Part shown: piece after piece, positions 55,187 to 63,990 of the stretch | Position numbering within the stretch: the first letter of the stretch is position 1 | How the letters are laid out: every line of letters starts with the position of its first letter | From: Bacteroidales bacterium | GTDB taxonomy: Bacteria; Bacteroidota; Bacteroidia; Bacteroidales; GCA-2748055 | Assembly: GCA_021738565.1 (NCBI GenBank) | Contig: JAIPBT010000004.1 | Span: 61,482-125,481, forward strand | Reading direction: 5' to 3' | DNA: 64,000 bases | Made by a program: the position numbers and the translations under genes | Notes under the pieces: generated by a model | The model's database searches: none | What the model was told of the DNA's origin: nothing | The model's input: only the letters and a program-made list of their open reading frames with translations

Positions 55187-56602
55187 ATGGAAAATTTAAA
55201 ACTGGCATGGAGAAATTTATGGCGCAACCGGCGCAGAACCATGATAACTGCTGCATCGGTGTTTTTTGCTGTTTTCTTTGCCCTGTTTATGAGGTCACTC
55301 CAACTGGGCTCTTACGATTACATGTACAAAAATGTAATCGAATCATATAGTGGATATATCCAACTTCAGCAAAAAGAATGGTGGGATGAAAAGACCATAG
55401 ACAATAGTTTCGGTTATAATCTTAAATTAGAAGAAAGATTGCTAAGTGATAATAATATTGTCAATACCATCCCACGTCTTGAATCTTTTGCCCTTGCATC
55501 AAGTGGTTCGAATACTAAGGGAGTCATGGTAATGGGCATTGATCCCGAAAAAGAGAGCCTTCTTTCGGATATCAGTAAAAAAGTGGCAAAATACCATCTT
55601 TCCGCTGATGCCATAGCAAAAATACTGGCAAGTAAACAGCTTCCTGAAAAGGCGACCGGAAATTTACCTTTGTTTGAAAACGTTTATTATGATGATGAAA
55701 ACAGGCTCCTGCAGGACCTGGGATTAAATGTCGAAAAAAAAGATTCCTATCTCCCTGTTCTTGCAAGGTACTCAAGAATTGAAGGTGAACAAATAAAAGT
55801 CGGTGAACCCGGTGTTTGGCTTGGACAGGAGCTTGCAAAATACCTGGAAGTGCAACCTGGAGACACCATGGTATTAATGGGTCAGGGTTACCATGGTACT
55901 ACAGCTGCAGGAAAATACCAGATAAAAGGCATCATCAAAATCCCGGCATCTGATATTAGTGGAAGGATCGTTTACCTTCCATATGATGTTGCACAGGAAT
56001 TGTTCCACGCCGAAAACAACCTTACATCACTTATTCTTCATGTCAGGGACAATTCCGACAAAGCCATCGCGGAAACATCACAATGGCTAAGCGAAAAAAT
56101 ACCTGATGAAACCCGAATTATCGACTGGAAGGAAATGAACGATGTAATTATTCAGCAAATGGAGGCAGACAATGTAAGTGGAATGTTCATGATCGGTATT
56201 CTATACATTGTCATAGCATTTGGAATTATAGGGACAGTGCTGATGATGACTGCTGAAAGAAGAAGAGAATTCGGAGTTCTGGTGGCGATCGGTATGCAAA
56301 AAAAGAAACTGGCATCGATCGTTGGTTATGAAATGATGATGATAGGATTACTGGGGGTAATGGCCGGTATAATCATCAGCATACCAATTATCCTATATGG
56401 AGTGAATCACCCCATAGTTTTTAAAGGCGAACTGGCCCATATGATGGAAGAATATGATTTCGAACCCAAGCTGGTTTTTGAAACTGTCAGCTATTATTAT
56501 CTCTGGCAGGCATTTGTAGTGGCCCTAATGGTACTTGTTTCCCTGATCCATCCGGTTCGAAAAATCCTTAGATTAAAAGTAGTAAACGCTTTAAGAGCAT
56601 AA
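55187..56602 (+). CDS. FtsX/LolE-type ABC permease (first of pair)
   Basis: A 471-residue permease with the 4-helix LolC/E layout: an N-terminal helix (MITAASVFFAVFFALFMRSL), a large periplasmic domain (about 40-335) and three C-terminal helices, beginning with MFMIGILYIVIAFGIIGTVLMMTAERRREFGVLVAIG. It pairs with the next gene, 13 bases downstream, probably as a heterodimer driven by the ABC ATPase of the operon. Confidence 0.9.
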   Translation: MENLKLAWRNLWRNRRRTMITAASVFFAVFFALFMRSLQLGSYDYMYKNVIESYSGYIQLQQKEWWDEKTIDNSFGYNLKLEERLLSDNNIVNTIPRLESFALASSGSNTKGVMVMGIDPEKESLLSDISKKVAKYHLSADAIAKILASKQLPEKATGNLPLFENVYYDDENRLLQDLGLNVEKKDSYLPVLARYSRIEGEQIKVGEPGVWLGQELAKYLEVQPGDTMVLMGQGYHGTTAAGKYQIKGIIKIPASDISGRIVYLPYDVAQELFHAENNLTSLILHVRDNSDKAIAETSQWLSEKIPDETRIIDWKEMNDVIIQQMEADNVSGMFMIGILYIVIAFGIIGTVLMMTAERRREFGVLVAIGMQKKKLASIVGYEMMMIGLLGVMAGIIISIPIILYGVNHPIVFKGELAHMMEEYDFEPKLVFETVSYYYLWQAFVVALMVLVSLIHPVRKILRLKVVNALRA

Positions 56603-56615
56603 AAATATATAAGAC

Positions 56616-58043
56616 ATGATACTATTGACAGCCTGGAAAAATGTTTGGCGCAACAGGATGCGAAGCCTCGTGGTAATAGCCTCTGTAACCATTGGAATTT
56701 TCGCCGGGATATTTGCTGTCGGACTTATGAATGGCACAATGGAACAGCGTGTTGATGCTGCGCTCAATCAGGAGATCTCCCATGTACATATCAACAAACA
56801 AAATTTCAAAGACAATTATGACATTCAGCTGACATTCAGAAATTCAAGGGATATCAATGAACGAATTAGCAGCATCCCGGGAGTTGAAGCCATCGCCAAC
56901 CGTGTTGTAATCAATGCCATTGCAAATACTGCCGCCAAAAGTACCGGGGTCCAGGTTGCAGGAGTAAATCCGGAGCAGGAAAAAAAGGTTTTTAACCTTC
57001 ATGAAAAGATGATCCCGGGTACAGGTTCCTATTTTGATAAAAAGACACGCTACAACCAGGCATTTATCGGTGAAGATCTCGCAAAGGAATTGAACATCAT
57101 CAGGTACCGCATAGAATCAGCTACCATTGACAGCCTTTCTGAAAGGGGAGTCCCACCTGCCATTCTTGAAAAATTGAAACCTTTTATCGGTAGGCGATTC
57201 CCCGGTCAGAAGGCTTTTTCACGGGAAATGAAAAAAATCCTCTCAGGCAGAGAAATCACCGAATTTGGTCAGATTATACTTGAAGAGGCATGGTCCTTTC
57301 GTGAAAGATCAAAATTAACACTGACTTTTATTAATAAGAATAACATCCAAACGGGAGGCATGTTTCGCATCTGTGGCATCTACGATGTAAAGAACAGCAT
57401 TTTTGAAAAATCCCAGATTTTTGTATTGAATTCTGATTTAAAGCGACTTACAGGGATAGAAAATGACGAATTTCACCTGGCTGTTGTCAAATTATCAAAC
57501 AGGAACAGGACCAACGAAATAACAGAACTGATAGCCTCTGCATTTCCCGACTTCGAAGTAAAGAACTGGAAAGAAATTGCAATCGACCTGGCAATGATGA
57601 CGGGTATGATTGAAAAATTCAATGCAGTGTTTATAATCATTATTCTGGCAGCCCTTTCATTTGGAATTGTGAATACCATGCTGATGGTGGTGCTTGAAAG
57701 AACGAAAGAACTGGGTATGCTCACTGCCATTGGGATGAACAGAAAGAAAGTTTTTACAATGATTATGGCAGAATCCGTATTTCTCTCTCTGGTTGGAGGA
57801 GTTGCCGGCATGATCATCAGCAAACTGATTCTGGCTCTAACCAGGAACAAGGGGATCAATATTGCAAGCGCTGCTGAGGGTTTTGAGGCGATGGGGTTTT
57901 CATCACATATTTACCCCACAATCTCAAATACCTTTTTTGTTACTGTTACCCTGCTGATCATAATTACTGGCATACTTTCATCAATTTATCCTGCAATAAA
58001 AGCACTCAAACTGGATCCGGCAGAGGCACTCAGAACCGAATAA
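56616..58043 (+). CDS. FtsX/LolE-type ABC permease (second of pair)
   Basis: A 475-residue homologue of the preceding permease. N-terminal WKNVWRNRMRSLVVIASVTIGIFAGIFAVGLMNG is followed by a periplasmic domain and the C-terminal helices with VNTMLMVVLERTKELGMLTAIGMNRKKVF. Both genes open with the same WRN-R pattern, suggesting an old duplication. The ATPase gene begins 23 bases downstream. Confidence 0.9.
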   Translation: MILLTAWKNVWRNRMRSLVVIASVTIGIFAGIFAVGLMNGTMEQRVDAALNQEISHVHINKQNFKDNYDIQLTFRNSRDINERISSIPGVEAIANRVVINAIANTAAKSTGVQVAGVNPEQEKKVFNLHEKMIPGTGSYFDKKTRYNQAFIGEDLAKELNIIRYRIESATIDSLSERGVPPAILEKLKPFIGRRFPGQKAFSREMKKILSGREITEFGQIILEEAWSFRERSKLTLTFINKNNIQTGGMFRICGIYDVKNSIFEKSQIFVLNSDLKRLTGIENDEFHLAVVKLSNRNRTNEITELIASAFPDFEVKNWKEIAIDLAMMTGMIEKFNAVFIIIILAALSFGIVNTMLMVVLERTKELGMLTAIGMNRKKVFTMIMAESVFLSLVGGVAGMIISKLILALTRNKGINIASAAEGFEAMGFSSHIYPTISNTFFVTVTLLIIITGILSSIYPAIKALKLDPAEALRTE

Positions 58044-58066
58044 ATAAAAATCAAAAAATATACATC

Positions 58067-58756
58067 ATGAAAGTCCTGGAATTAAAAAACGCACATAAGA
58101 TCTATAACAGTTCAGAGATTCAGGTTCATGCAGTAAACGGGGTGGACCTGACTTTCGAGGAAGGAGAATTTGCCGCTATAGTAGGACCGTCAGGCTCAGG
58201 CAAAACTACCTTACTGAATATGATTGGAGGACTGGATCATCCGACGAAAGGTCTAATACTGGTTGAAAACACCGATCTGTCCAAATTAAAACCTTCAAAG
58301 CTGATCGATTTCAGAATGCGGAACATCGGGTTCGTTTTTCAATCATATAACCTCATTCCTGTACTGACCGCTGCTGAAAATGTGGAATTCATTATGAATC
58401 TTCAGAAAAAACCAAAGAAAGAGAGGCAAAAGCGTACAGAAGACTTGCTCAATGCTGTGGGCCTTGGAGACAGGATCAACAGCAGACCTTCAAAATTATC
58501 CGGAGGTCAGCAGCAGAGAGTTGCCGTTGCAAGGGCACTGGCATCCAAGCCTAAATTCATCCTGGCAGATGAACCAACTGCCAACCTCGACTCAAAATCT
58601 ACCGAGACTTTGCTTCAAATTATGGAGGAACTGAACAGGGAGGAAAAAATCACTTTTATCTTTTCAACCCATGATGCAAGGGTGGTCAAAAGAGCAAGGA
58701 GGGTGGTCACACTTGAAGATGGAAAAATCCTGAGCGACGAAATCAGCAAAAATTAA
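58067..58756 (+). CDS. LolD/MacB-type ABC transporter ATPase
   Basis: A 229-residue ATPase with Walker A GPSGSGKTTLLN near 43, Q loop VFQSYNLIPVLTA near 90, signature LSGGQQQRVAVARALA near 143, Walker B FILADEPTANLD near 163 and the H-loop STHDARV near 197. The sequence is of the LolD/MacB subfamily that drives FtsX-like mechanotransmission rather than substrate passage through the membrane. Partner of the two permeases upstream. Confidence 0.95.
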   Translation: MKVLELKNAHKIYNSSEIQVHAVNGVDLTFEEGEFAAIVGPSGSGKTTLLNMIGGLDHPTKGLILVENTDLSKLKPSKLIDFRMRNIGFVFQSYNLIPVLTAAENVEFIMNLQKKPKKERQKRTEDLLNAVGLGDRINSRPSKLSGGQQQRVAVARALASKPKFILADEPTANLDSKSTETLLQIMEELNREEKITFIFSTHDARVVKRARRVVTLEDGKILSDEISKN

Positions 58757-58804
58757 AGAATGTTTTGTGCATGATTATAAACGGGAAATAACAATGCACC
58801 ATAT

Positions 58805-59983
58805 ATGATCTCAAAAAGAACATGTATTCTTTTCGTTTGTACAGGAATCTCATTGTTGCCCCTGAAAAGCCAATCTTTCGTTAGTATTAACGGTTACATA
58901 AACGACATGCAGTCTGTTTACCACGTGGACCAAATTGGGTGGTTGTGGGAAAACCAGGTTCATAACAGACTAAATATCAATGTATATCCTGCTCTGTGGC
59001 TGAATCTATCTTTCCAGGGAAGAACAAGGTTCCAGCAAAACAATCTGTATGGTCAATTCCCCGGATACACAAATAACCTGGGATTGGATCCGGGCTGGTT
59101 TGATCTGACCTGGAGTTTTGACGATGCTTATAACAACAATGCAGGATATATATTTACTACCAGTCTTGACCGGGCATATGCAGAATTCAGCTTTGGAGAT
59201 TTTGTCGGCACCGTTGGGAGACAGCGCATCAACTGGGGACAGACATTCGTGTGGAATCCAAATGACATCTTCAATTCCTATTCATATTTTGATGTTGATT
59301 ACCCTGAAAGACCAGGCAGTGATGCAATAAGACTTCAATATTATACAGGCATGGCCTCAAACATTGAATTAGCGGTAAAACTGGATAGTTCAGGCAGTCT
59401 GACTACAGCAGGTTATTTCCGTTTCAATACCCGGGGCTATGACTTTCAATTTATCGGAGGTGTTTTATCAGCGGAAGATCTTGTGCTGGGAGCAGGATGG
59501 AGTGGTAATATACAAAATGTCTCTTTCAGGGGAGAAACAACCTATTTCAGAGATCTTGAAAATTTTGCCGACACTGCAGGAAATTTCATGGTCTCTGTTG
59601 GTTTGGATTATACCTTCTCCAATTCTTTGTGGCTCCGTGGAGAGTTATTGTATTCAGGGTTTGCAGATAAATTTGATATTTATTCACTAACACATATACT
59701 GGCTGCAGACATGAATGTTAAGAACCTGGGGTTCACAGAGTGGTCGTTGTTTTCAAGTATCTCATACCCGGTCAACCCTCTTTTCAACATTTCAGTTGCC
59801 GGTATCTATTATCCTGAATGGAAAGGTTTTTACCTGGGTCCCTCTTTCGATTATTCGCTGGCAAATAACCTTTCAGCTTCACTAATATTTCAGGGATTTT
59901 CTGCAAAACTGGAAGACCCCTTAGGCAATACAGCTCGTGAAAATACATTTATCGGATATGCCAGGATAAAGTGGAGTTTCTGA
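58805..59983 (+). CDS. Outer membrane beta-barrel protein of the ABC operon
   Basis: A 392-residue protein with a signal peptide (CILFVCTGISLLPLKSQS) and a beta-barrel pattern of alternating aromatic residues throughout, ending with GYARIKWSF (terminal Phe). The segment VGTVGRQRINWGQTFVWNPNDIFN resembles the core motif of DUF1302/porin-like proteins that accompany LolA-like carriers elsewhere. Probably an outer membrane receiver or pore for the operon's cargo. It follows the ATPase by 48 bases. Confidence 0.82.
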   Translation: MISKRTCILFVCTGISLLPLKSQSFVSINGYINDMQSVYHVDQIGWLWENQVHNRLNINVYPALWLNLSFQGRTRFQQNNLYGQFPGYTNNLGLDPGWFDLTWSFDDAYNNNAGYIFTTSLDRAYAEFSFGDFVGTVGRQRINWGQTFVWNPNDIFNSYSYFDVDYPERPGSDAIRLQYYTGMASNIELAVKLDSSGSLTTAGYFRFNTRGYDFQFIGGVLSAEDLVLGAGWSGNIQNVSFRGETTYFRDLENFADTAGNFMVSVGLDYTFSNSLWLRGELLYSGFADKFDIYSLTHILAADMNVKNLGFTEWSLFSSISYPVNPLFNISVAGIYYPEWKGFYLGPSFDYSLANNLSASLIFQGFSAKLEDPLGNTARENTFIGYARIKWSF

Positions 59984-60003
59984 AAAATTTGTAATTTTCA
60001 GCC

Positions 60004-60456
60004 ATGAGAGCAGTTGTTCAGCGGGTGAAATATGCCCGCATCACAATCAACCATTCGGAAAAAAAGCATATTAGGGATGGAAGCCTGATCTTGCTTGGAA
60101 TTGAAGAAAGTGACAACCTCAATGACATCGAATGGCTGGCCGGAAAAATTGCAAGATTGCGCATATTCAATGATGACGAGAAGAGGATGAACCTTTCTTT
60201 GCTGGACATCAGAGGTGAAGCAATGGTCGTAAGCCAGTTTACACTGCATGCCAGCACCAAAAAAGGCAACAGACCATCCTGGATAAGGTCAGCAAAACCA
60301 GAAGTAGCAGAACCAATCTATGTTGAATTCGTTAAAGTATTAGGATCGCATCTTGAAAATAAGATTGTAACCGGCGATTTTGGTGCCCATATGGAAATCG
60401 AATTGGTAAATGATGGTCCGGTCACTATTTATTTGGATACCAAACAGAAAGAATAA
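60004..60456 (+). CDS. dtd: D-aminoacyl-tRNA deacylase
   Basis: Removes D-amino acids from tRNA. It begins MRAVVQRVKYARITI, the DTD N-terminus, has the conserved SQFTLHAST near 78 (active-site SQFTL) and ends with GDFGAHMEIELVNDGPVTIYLDT, containing the cross-dimer Gly-Pro-like NDGPVT motif. 150 aa is normal. It starts 20 bases after the barrel gene and is 23 before deoC. Confidence 0.95.
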   Translation: MRAVVQRVKYARITINHSEKKHIRDGSLILLGIEESDNLNDIEWLAGKIARLRIFNDDEKRMNLSLLDIRGEAMVVSQFTLHASTKKGNRPSWIRSAKPEVAEPIYVEFVKVLGSHLENKIVTGDFGAHMEIELVNDGPVTIYLDTKQKE

Positions 60457-60479
60457 CAATAAACTGAAATAATTATTCT

Positions 60480-61355
60480 ATGAAGTATTTTTCTGAATTC
60501 ACTTTTGGTGTGGAACCTTCAGATATAGAAAATCAACTGAGTCAATACCTGAATGAAATCCCTGAAGAAATAAGCGATGAAAGACTCGCTCTAATATTCA
60601 GTCTGCTGGATTTTACTTCTCTGAGTGAAAAAGACAATGCTGAAACTATAGGACATCTGTGTGATCAGGTAAATCTTATACCCGAAAGTTATCCTGATCT
60701 GCCATCTCCCGCAGCAATTTGTGTTTATCCGGAACTGGTAGCCATAGTTAAGGCAAAATTGGATAATCCGCTTGTAAATATTGCATCAGTCGGAGGAGGG
60801 TTCCCGGCTTCACAGACATTCATGGAGGTAAAACTAAAAGAAATTGAGATGGCTGTAGAGGCAGGTGCAGATGAAATTGATTCAGTACTTTCCATAGGTA
60901 AATTCCAACTGGGGCTGGTGGAAGAAATACACGAGGAAATATCCCGTATTAAAAACCTGTTGGGTCCCCTTCATCTGAAAGTTATAATTGAAACTTCAGC
61001 ATTTAACGACCTCTCCGAAATAAGAAAAGCCTCTTTGCTTTGTATGGATGCCGGTGCAGATTTCATAAAAACCTCCACAGGAAAGACAGGTGAAGGAGCA
61101 AATCCGGTCTCTTTTGCAGTTATGTGTGAAGCAGTAAAAGACTTTTATTCAAAAACAGGCAGAAAAGTAGGTATCAAACCGGCAGGAGGAATATCAGATG
61201 CTTCTTCCGCCAATGTTTATGTTACAATCGTTGAAAAGATCCTCGGAACGGAATGGTTGAATCCTGAGAAATTCAGAATAGGAGCAAGCCGGTTGGCTAA
61301 TGATTTGATAAGAAGGATATTAAAAAAAGATGACACTTTTTCCTATTTCTATTAG
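60480..61355 (+). CDS. deoC: Deoxyribose-phosphate aldolase
   Basis: Cleaves 2-deoxyribose-5-phosphate into acetaldehyde and glyceraldehyde-3-phosphate. The Schiff-base lysine is Lys197 in ADFIKTSTGK, and the proton-relay lysine is in VGIKPAGGI near 231. At 291 aa it is longer than the E. coli enzyme through a helical N-terminal extension of about 40 residues. Followed by the hairpin/terminator at 61.4-61.5 kb. Confidence 0.94.
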   Translation: MKYFSEFTFGVEPSDIENQLSQYLNEIPEEISDERLALIFSLLDFTSLSEKDNAETIGHLCDQVNLIPESYPDLPSPAAICVYPELVAIVKAKLDNPLVNIASVGGGFPASQTFMEVKLKEIEMAVEAGADEIDSVLSIGKFQLGLVEEIHEEISRIKNLLGPLHLKVIIETSAFNDLSEIRKASLLCMDAGADFIKTSTGKTGEGANPVSFAVMCEAVKDFYSKTGRKVGIKPAGGISDASSANVYVTIVEKILGTEWLNPEKFRIGASRLANDLIRRILKKDDTFSYFY

Positions 61356-61443
61356 TTTTTTTGGATTTGTTGTTTTATATTTGTTTTAAATTGATTTTTA
61401 TCGTTCTTAATCATACAACAACTAAATATTAGTTATTGACTTC

Positions 61444-61540
61444 TAAGCGGTCCGATCTTCAAATTCCATTCTCATAGAGACGGGTTGAATTCCATGGCTT
61501 TTTTTCTTCAACATTCGAAATCGGACCGCTTATTTTTTTC
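61444..61540 (+). terminator. Large hairpin with T-run after deoC, possibly a small structured RNA
   Basis: TAAGCGGTCCGAT (61444-61456) and ATCGGACCGCTTA (61520-61532) are perfect 13-bp inverted copies separated by 63 bases, and the right arm runs into a T-rich tract. The loop can fold further (TTCAA with TTGAA). This exceeds a simple terminator, so a small RNA ending in its own terminator is possible. An upstream TATATTTG at 61377-61384 could be its -7 box. Confidence 0.6.
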
Positions 61541-61541
61541 C

Positions 61542-63767
61542 CTATTTCAACCGGTATCTCAGATAATCCAGCATCAATGGAATATCCTCCCTTTCTATTC
61601 CAGCATTTAATAATAACGGAATATCCTCATCTATGGTTCTCTGAAGCCCGGAAAAATCAAATCCGCTGTAATTCGTCGATTTCAAATATTGCTCAATAGC
61701 AGTCTTTCTGTCTCCTTGTGCCCATTTCAAATGTCCGAAATTTACATAATCATAATAGTCGGTTTTCTTACTGAATACCTTGGTATAATACTTTTCTGAT
61801 TTTTCCAGCTCTCCAATGGCAAAATAACACCAGGCAATTGGTCGCAGCACATTCCTGTTATCCGGGTTCATATATTCAATCTTGAAATAGTGCTTAAGGG
61901 CTGCATCATACCTCCCCAGCTTCATATTGCAAAAACCAATCAATGATTCAATACGGGCATCTTCGGGATTGTCAATATGTGCTTTGATATATACCTGCAT
62001 GGCATTGTCATAATCCTCAAGCATCCTGTAACAATATCCCATGTTTCTCAAAATCCAGTTTCTGGACTTCCCCTCCATGGTCAGCTGGTTGTAATAATGA
62101 AGGGCCTTGTTATATTGCTTAAGTTTCTGATGACAGTAACCGGCTTTTTCTATCAATTCTTCATTCACGGGATCATCATCAAGCTGCATCCTGAAAATGT
62201 CCAACGACTCATCATAGTGCTCCTTTTCAAAAAAATATTCCGCAATATTCCTGTAAATCTTTTTGTCTTCAATAATGCTCCTGAAAAAATAACTGTTATA
62301 AATGACCAGCTTGCCCTTGAAAACATCTTCAAATTCATTTTTAAATGGAGACAGTTTGAAAAACCTGTAAAGATCCTGTATGTGCTGAATAAAAACCAAC
62401 CTGCGTGCAAAATTCGCGTTCATCAATTCTTCATCCGAAATCATCTGGGACATACTTTCTATTTCCATGTTAAAAGCAGTGGTAAGCATCTTTTTCTGAT
62501 CATCAGGAAGGAATTTAACATTGAATATAAAACTGTATTTATCTGAATTACAAAGGAATGGCATTTTCTTCAACCCGGAAACAAACAGGTCTGGATTGAA
62601 ATTATCAGATCGCTGTTCGTATACAGCGTGCAGGTCAATGTTTTCTTCATAAAACGGGACCAGCCAGTTCGTAAGCTCATTGAAAAATGGGAAATTCTTC
62701 AGCCTCGCAAAAGTGGTCATATATACATCTGCTCCTTCCATCTGTAGCTTCATGAACTCATCCACCTTTTTATAAAGTTCATCAGACTCCTTAAAAACAC
62801 TTTCCCAATCCGGATTTTTTTCTCCAAGAAGGTCCTCCTCCTGCAAATCCTCCATTTTGAGCTTATCTTCAAGTTTTGGTTTTAACTTTGACATTTCCGG
62901 GATGATGTCCTCATGCAATTTTTTTCCAAGTTCCAAAGTGTCCTCAGTTCTTATCAATTGCAATACTATTTGCTCCAGTACCCTGTCCAGATCCATGGAA
63001 TCTTTGAGCAACACCATGCGACTGGTTATGGATGGATACAGGTGCAGACGCTTGTCGTATTTGTAAAGCAGAATTACAAGACTTACAAGTGCCCTGCCGG
63101 ATACCTGGGGATCTTCCGCATCGATAAAATCAATCACCTTTTGAATCTTTTGCTCATCAAAGAATCTCAGGGCCGAAAGTAAAATGGCACTTATTTGCAA
63201 TGCCTGCTCATGCCAGGAAAAATTCTTCGAAGAATGAACTTCTTTAACCAGGCTGTTCTCCGCTTCTCCGTAATGATCTGATAACCACAGGTGCCTGAAT
63301 ATGTCCATAACAAGATCCCTTCGCCTCTGGTCAGAAGTTTCCGGAGATTGCTTATTATCATTGATGATCTCATCCAGTTCTGAGTGAAAAGCAAGGTCGT
63401 CCAGGCTTTCAATTATTCCCTTTCCCGTTAATTTCTGCTTTTTTTCAAGTTCCTGTTGAAGAATATAGGTATGCCAGCCTGAATAATTCCTAAGCAATGC
63501 AGCTTTTACATTTTCCACCAGGTCAAGCAAAGAAACCTGGAGTTTCATATATATCTTCTTCCTTTCTGGATCATGAATGCCTTCCAGCGTATATTTGAGC
63601 ATTTGCTCATACGTGGATTCCAAATGCTCCTGCTGAATGAAATAATCATTGTATCCCGACTCTGAAATAAGTTCCTTGAGTATCTCCAATGCATCTTTTA
63701 TCTTCTTGGAAAATATAGAGGAACAAATTTGATCGTATTTAGAATGTATCCTTTTTACACTTATCAT
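61542..63767 (-). CDS. Large TPR-repeat protein of unknown function
   Basis: A 741-residue, apparently cytoplasmic protein with no signal peptide. The N-terminal two thirds are helical and charged without known motifs. The C-terminal region (about 500-700) has at least five tetratricopeptide repeats, such as YDESLDIFRMQLDDDPVNEELIEKAGYCHQKLKQYNKAL and DARIESLIGFCNMKLGRYDAALKHYFKIEYMNPDN. Likely a scaffold for protein assembly; no enzymatic domain is seen. Its stop is 9 bases beyond the terminator hairpin. Confidence 0.85.
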   Translation of the reverse strand: MISVKRIHSKYDQICSSIFSKKIKDALEILKELISESGYNDYFIQQEHLESTYEQMLKYTLEGIHDPERKKIYMKLQVSLLDLVENVKAALLRNYSGWHTYILQQELEKKQKLTGKGIIESLDDLAFHSELDEIINDNKQSPETSDQRRRDLVMDIFRHLWLSDHYGEAENSLVKEVHSSKNFSWHEQALQISAILLSALRFFDEQKIQKVIDFIDAEDPQVSGRALVSLVILLYKYDKRLHLYPSITSRMVLLKDSMDLDRVLEQIVLQLIRTEDTLELGKKLHEDIIPEMSKLKPKLEDKLKMEDLQEEDLLGEKNPDWESVFKESDELYKKVDEFMKLQMEGADVYMTTFARLKNFPFFNELTNWLVPFYEENIDLHAVYEQRSDNFNPDLFVSGLKKMPFLCNSDKYSFIFNVKFLPDDQKKMLTTAFNMEIESMSQMISDEELMNANFARRLVFIQHIQDLYRFFKLSPFKNEFEDVFKGKLVIYNSYFFRSIIEDKKIYRNIAEYFFEKEHYDESLDIFRMQLDDDPVNEELIEKAGYCHQKLKQYNKALHYYNQLTMEGKSRNWILRNMGYCYRMLEDYDNAMQVYIKAHIDNPEDARIESLIGFCNMKLGRYDAALKHYFKIEYMNPDNRNVLRPIAWCYFAIGELEKSEKYYTKVFSKKTDYYDYVNFGHLKWAQGDRKTAIEQYLKSTNYSGFDFSGLQRTIDEDIPLLLNAGIEREDIPLMLDYLRYRLK

Positions 63768-63829
63768 AACTGCAATTTATGAAAATGTCCCAAATATCAA
63801 GCCATAGATAATATACGACAAAGTGTCAG

Positions 63830-63990
63830 ATATTAAGCCCTGACCATGTGACTATTAATTTGTGCTTGCAAGAAAACGCCAATAGCTGCGTTATGCTCGA
63901 CTTCAAAACAGTCATCCCGATAATATATCGGGACTCCTGTTTTTCATCTGTCATTGCTTATTTTAATTTGTCAGATGGAGCTCGCCATGA
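63830..63990. repeat. Second copy of the palindromic intergenic repeat family
   Basis: AAAACAG-TCA-TCCCGATA and its partner TATCGGGA-CTC-CTGTTTT form a hairpin at 63905-63944. The 24 bases at 63914-63937 are the exact reverse complement of the core of the element at 23.0 kb, and a CGAG-TAACG-like segment follows in both. The flanks are not conserved. The boundaries given are approximate, and the element may run past the window edge. No gene is seen in 63768-64000. Confidence 0.55.

Noticed and set aside
61421-61435. AACTAA-ATA-TTAGTT resembling the BlaI operators at 37.3 kb
   Set aside because: Spacer is 3 rather than 4 bases and it is a single copy in AT-rich sequence; may be coincidence, though a genome scan could revive it.
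61977-62546. 189-aa plus-strand ORF opposite the TPR gene
   Set aside because: Complete antisense overlap with a clear TPR protein; hydrophobic translation is the expected complement of charged helices.
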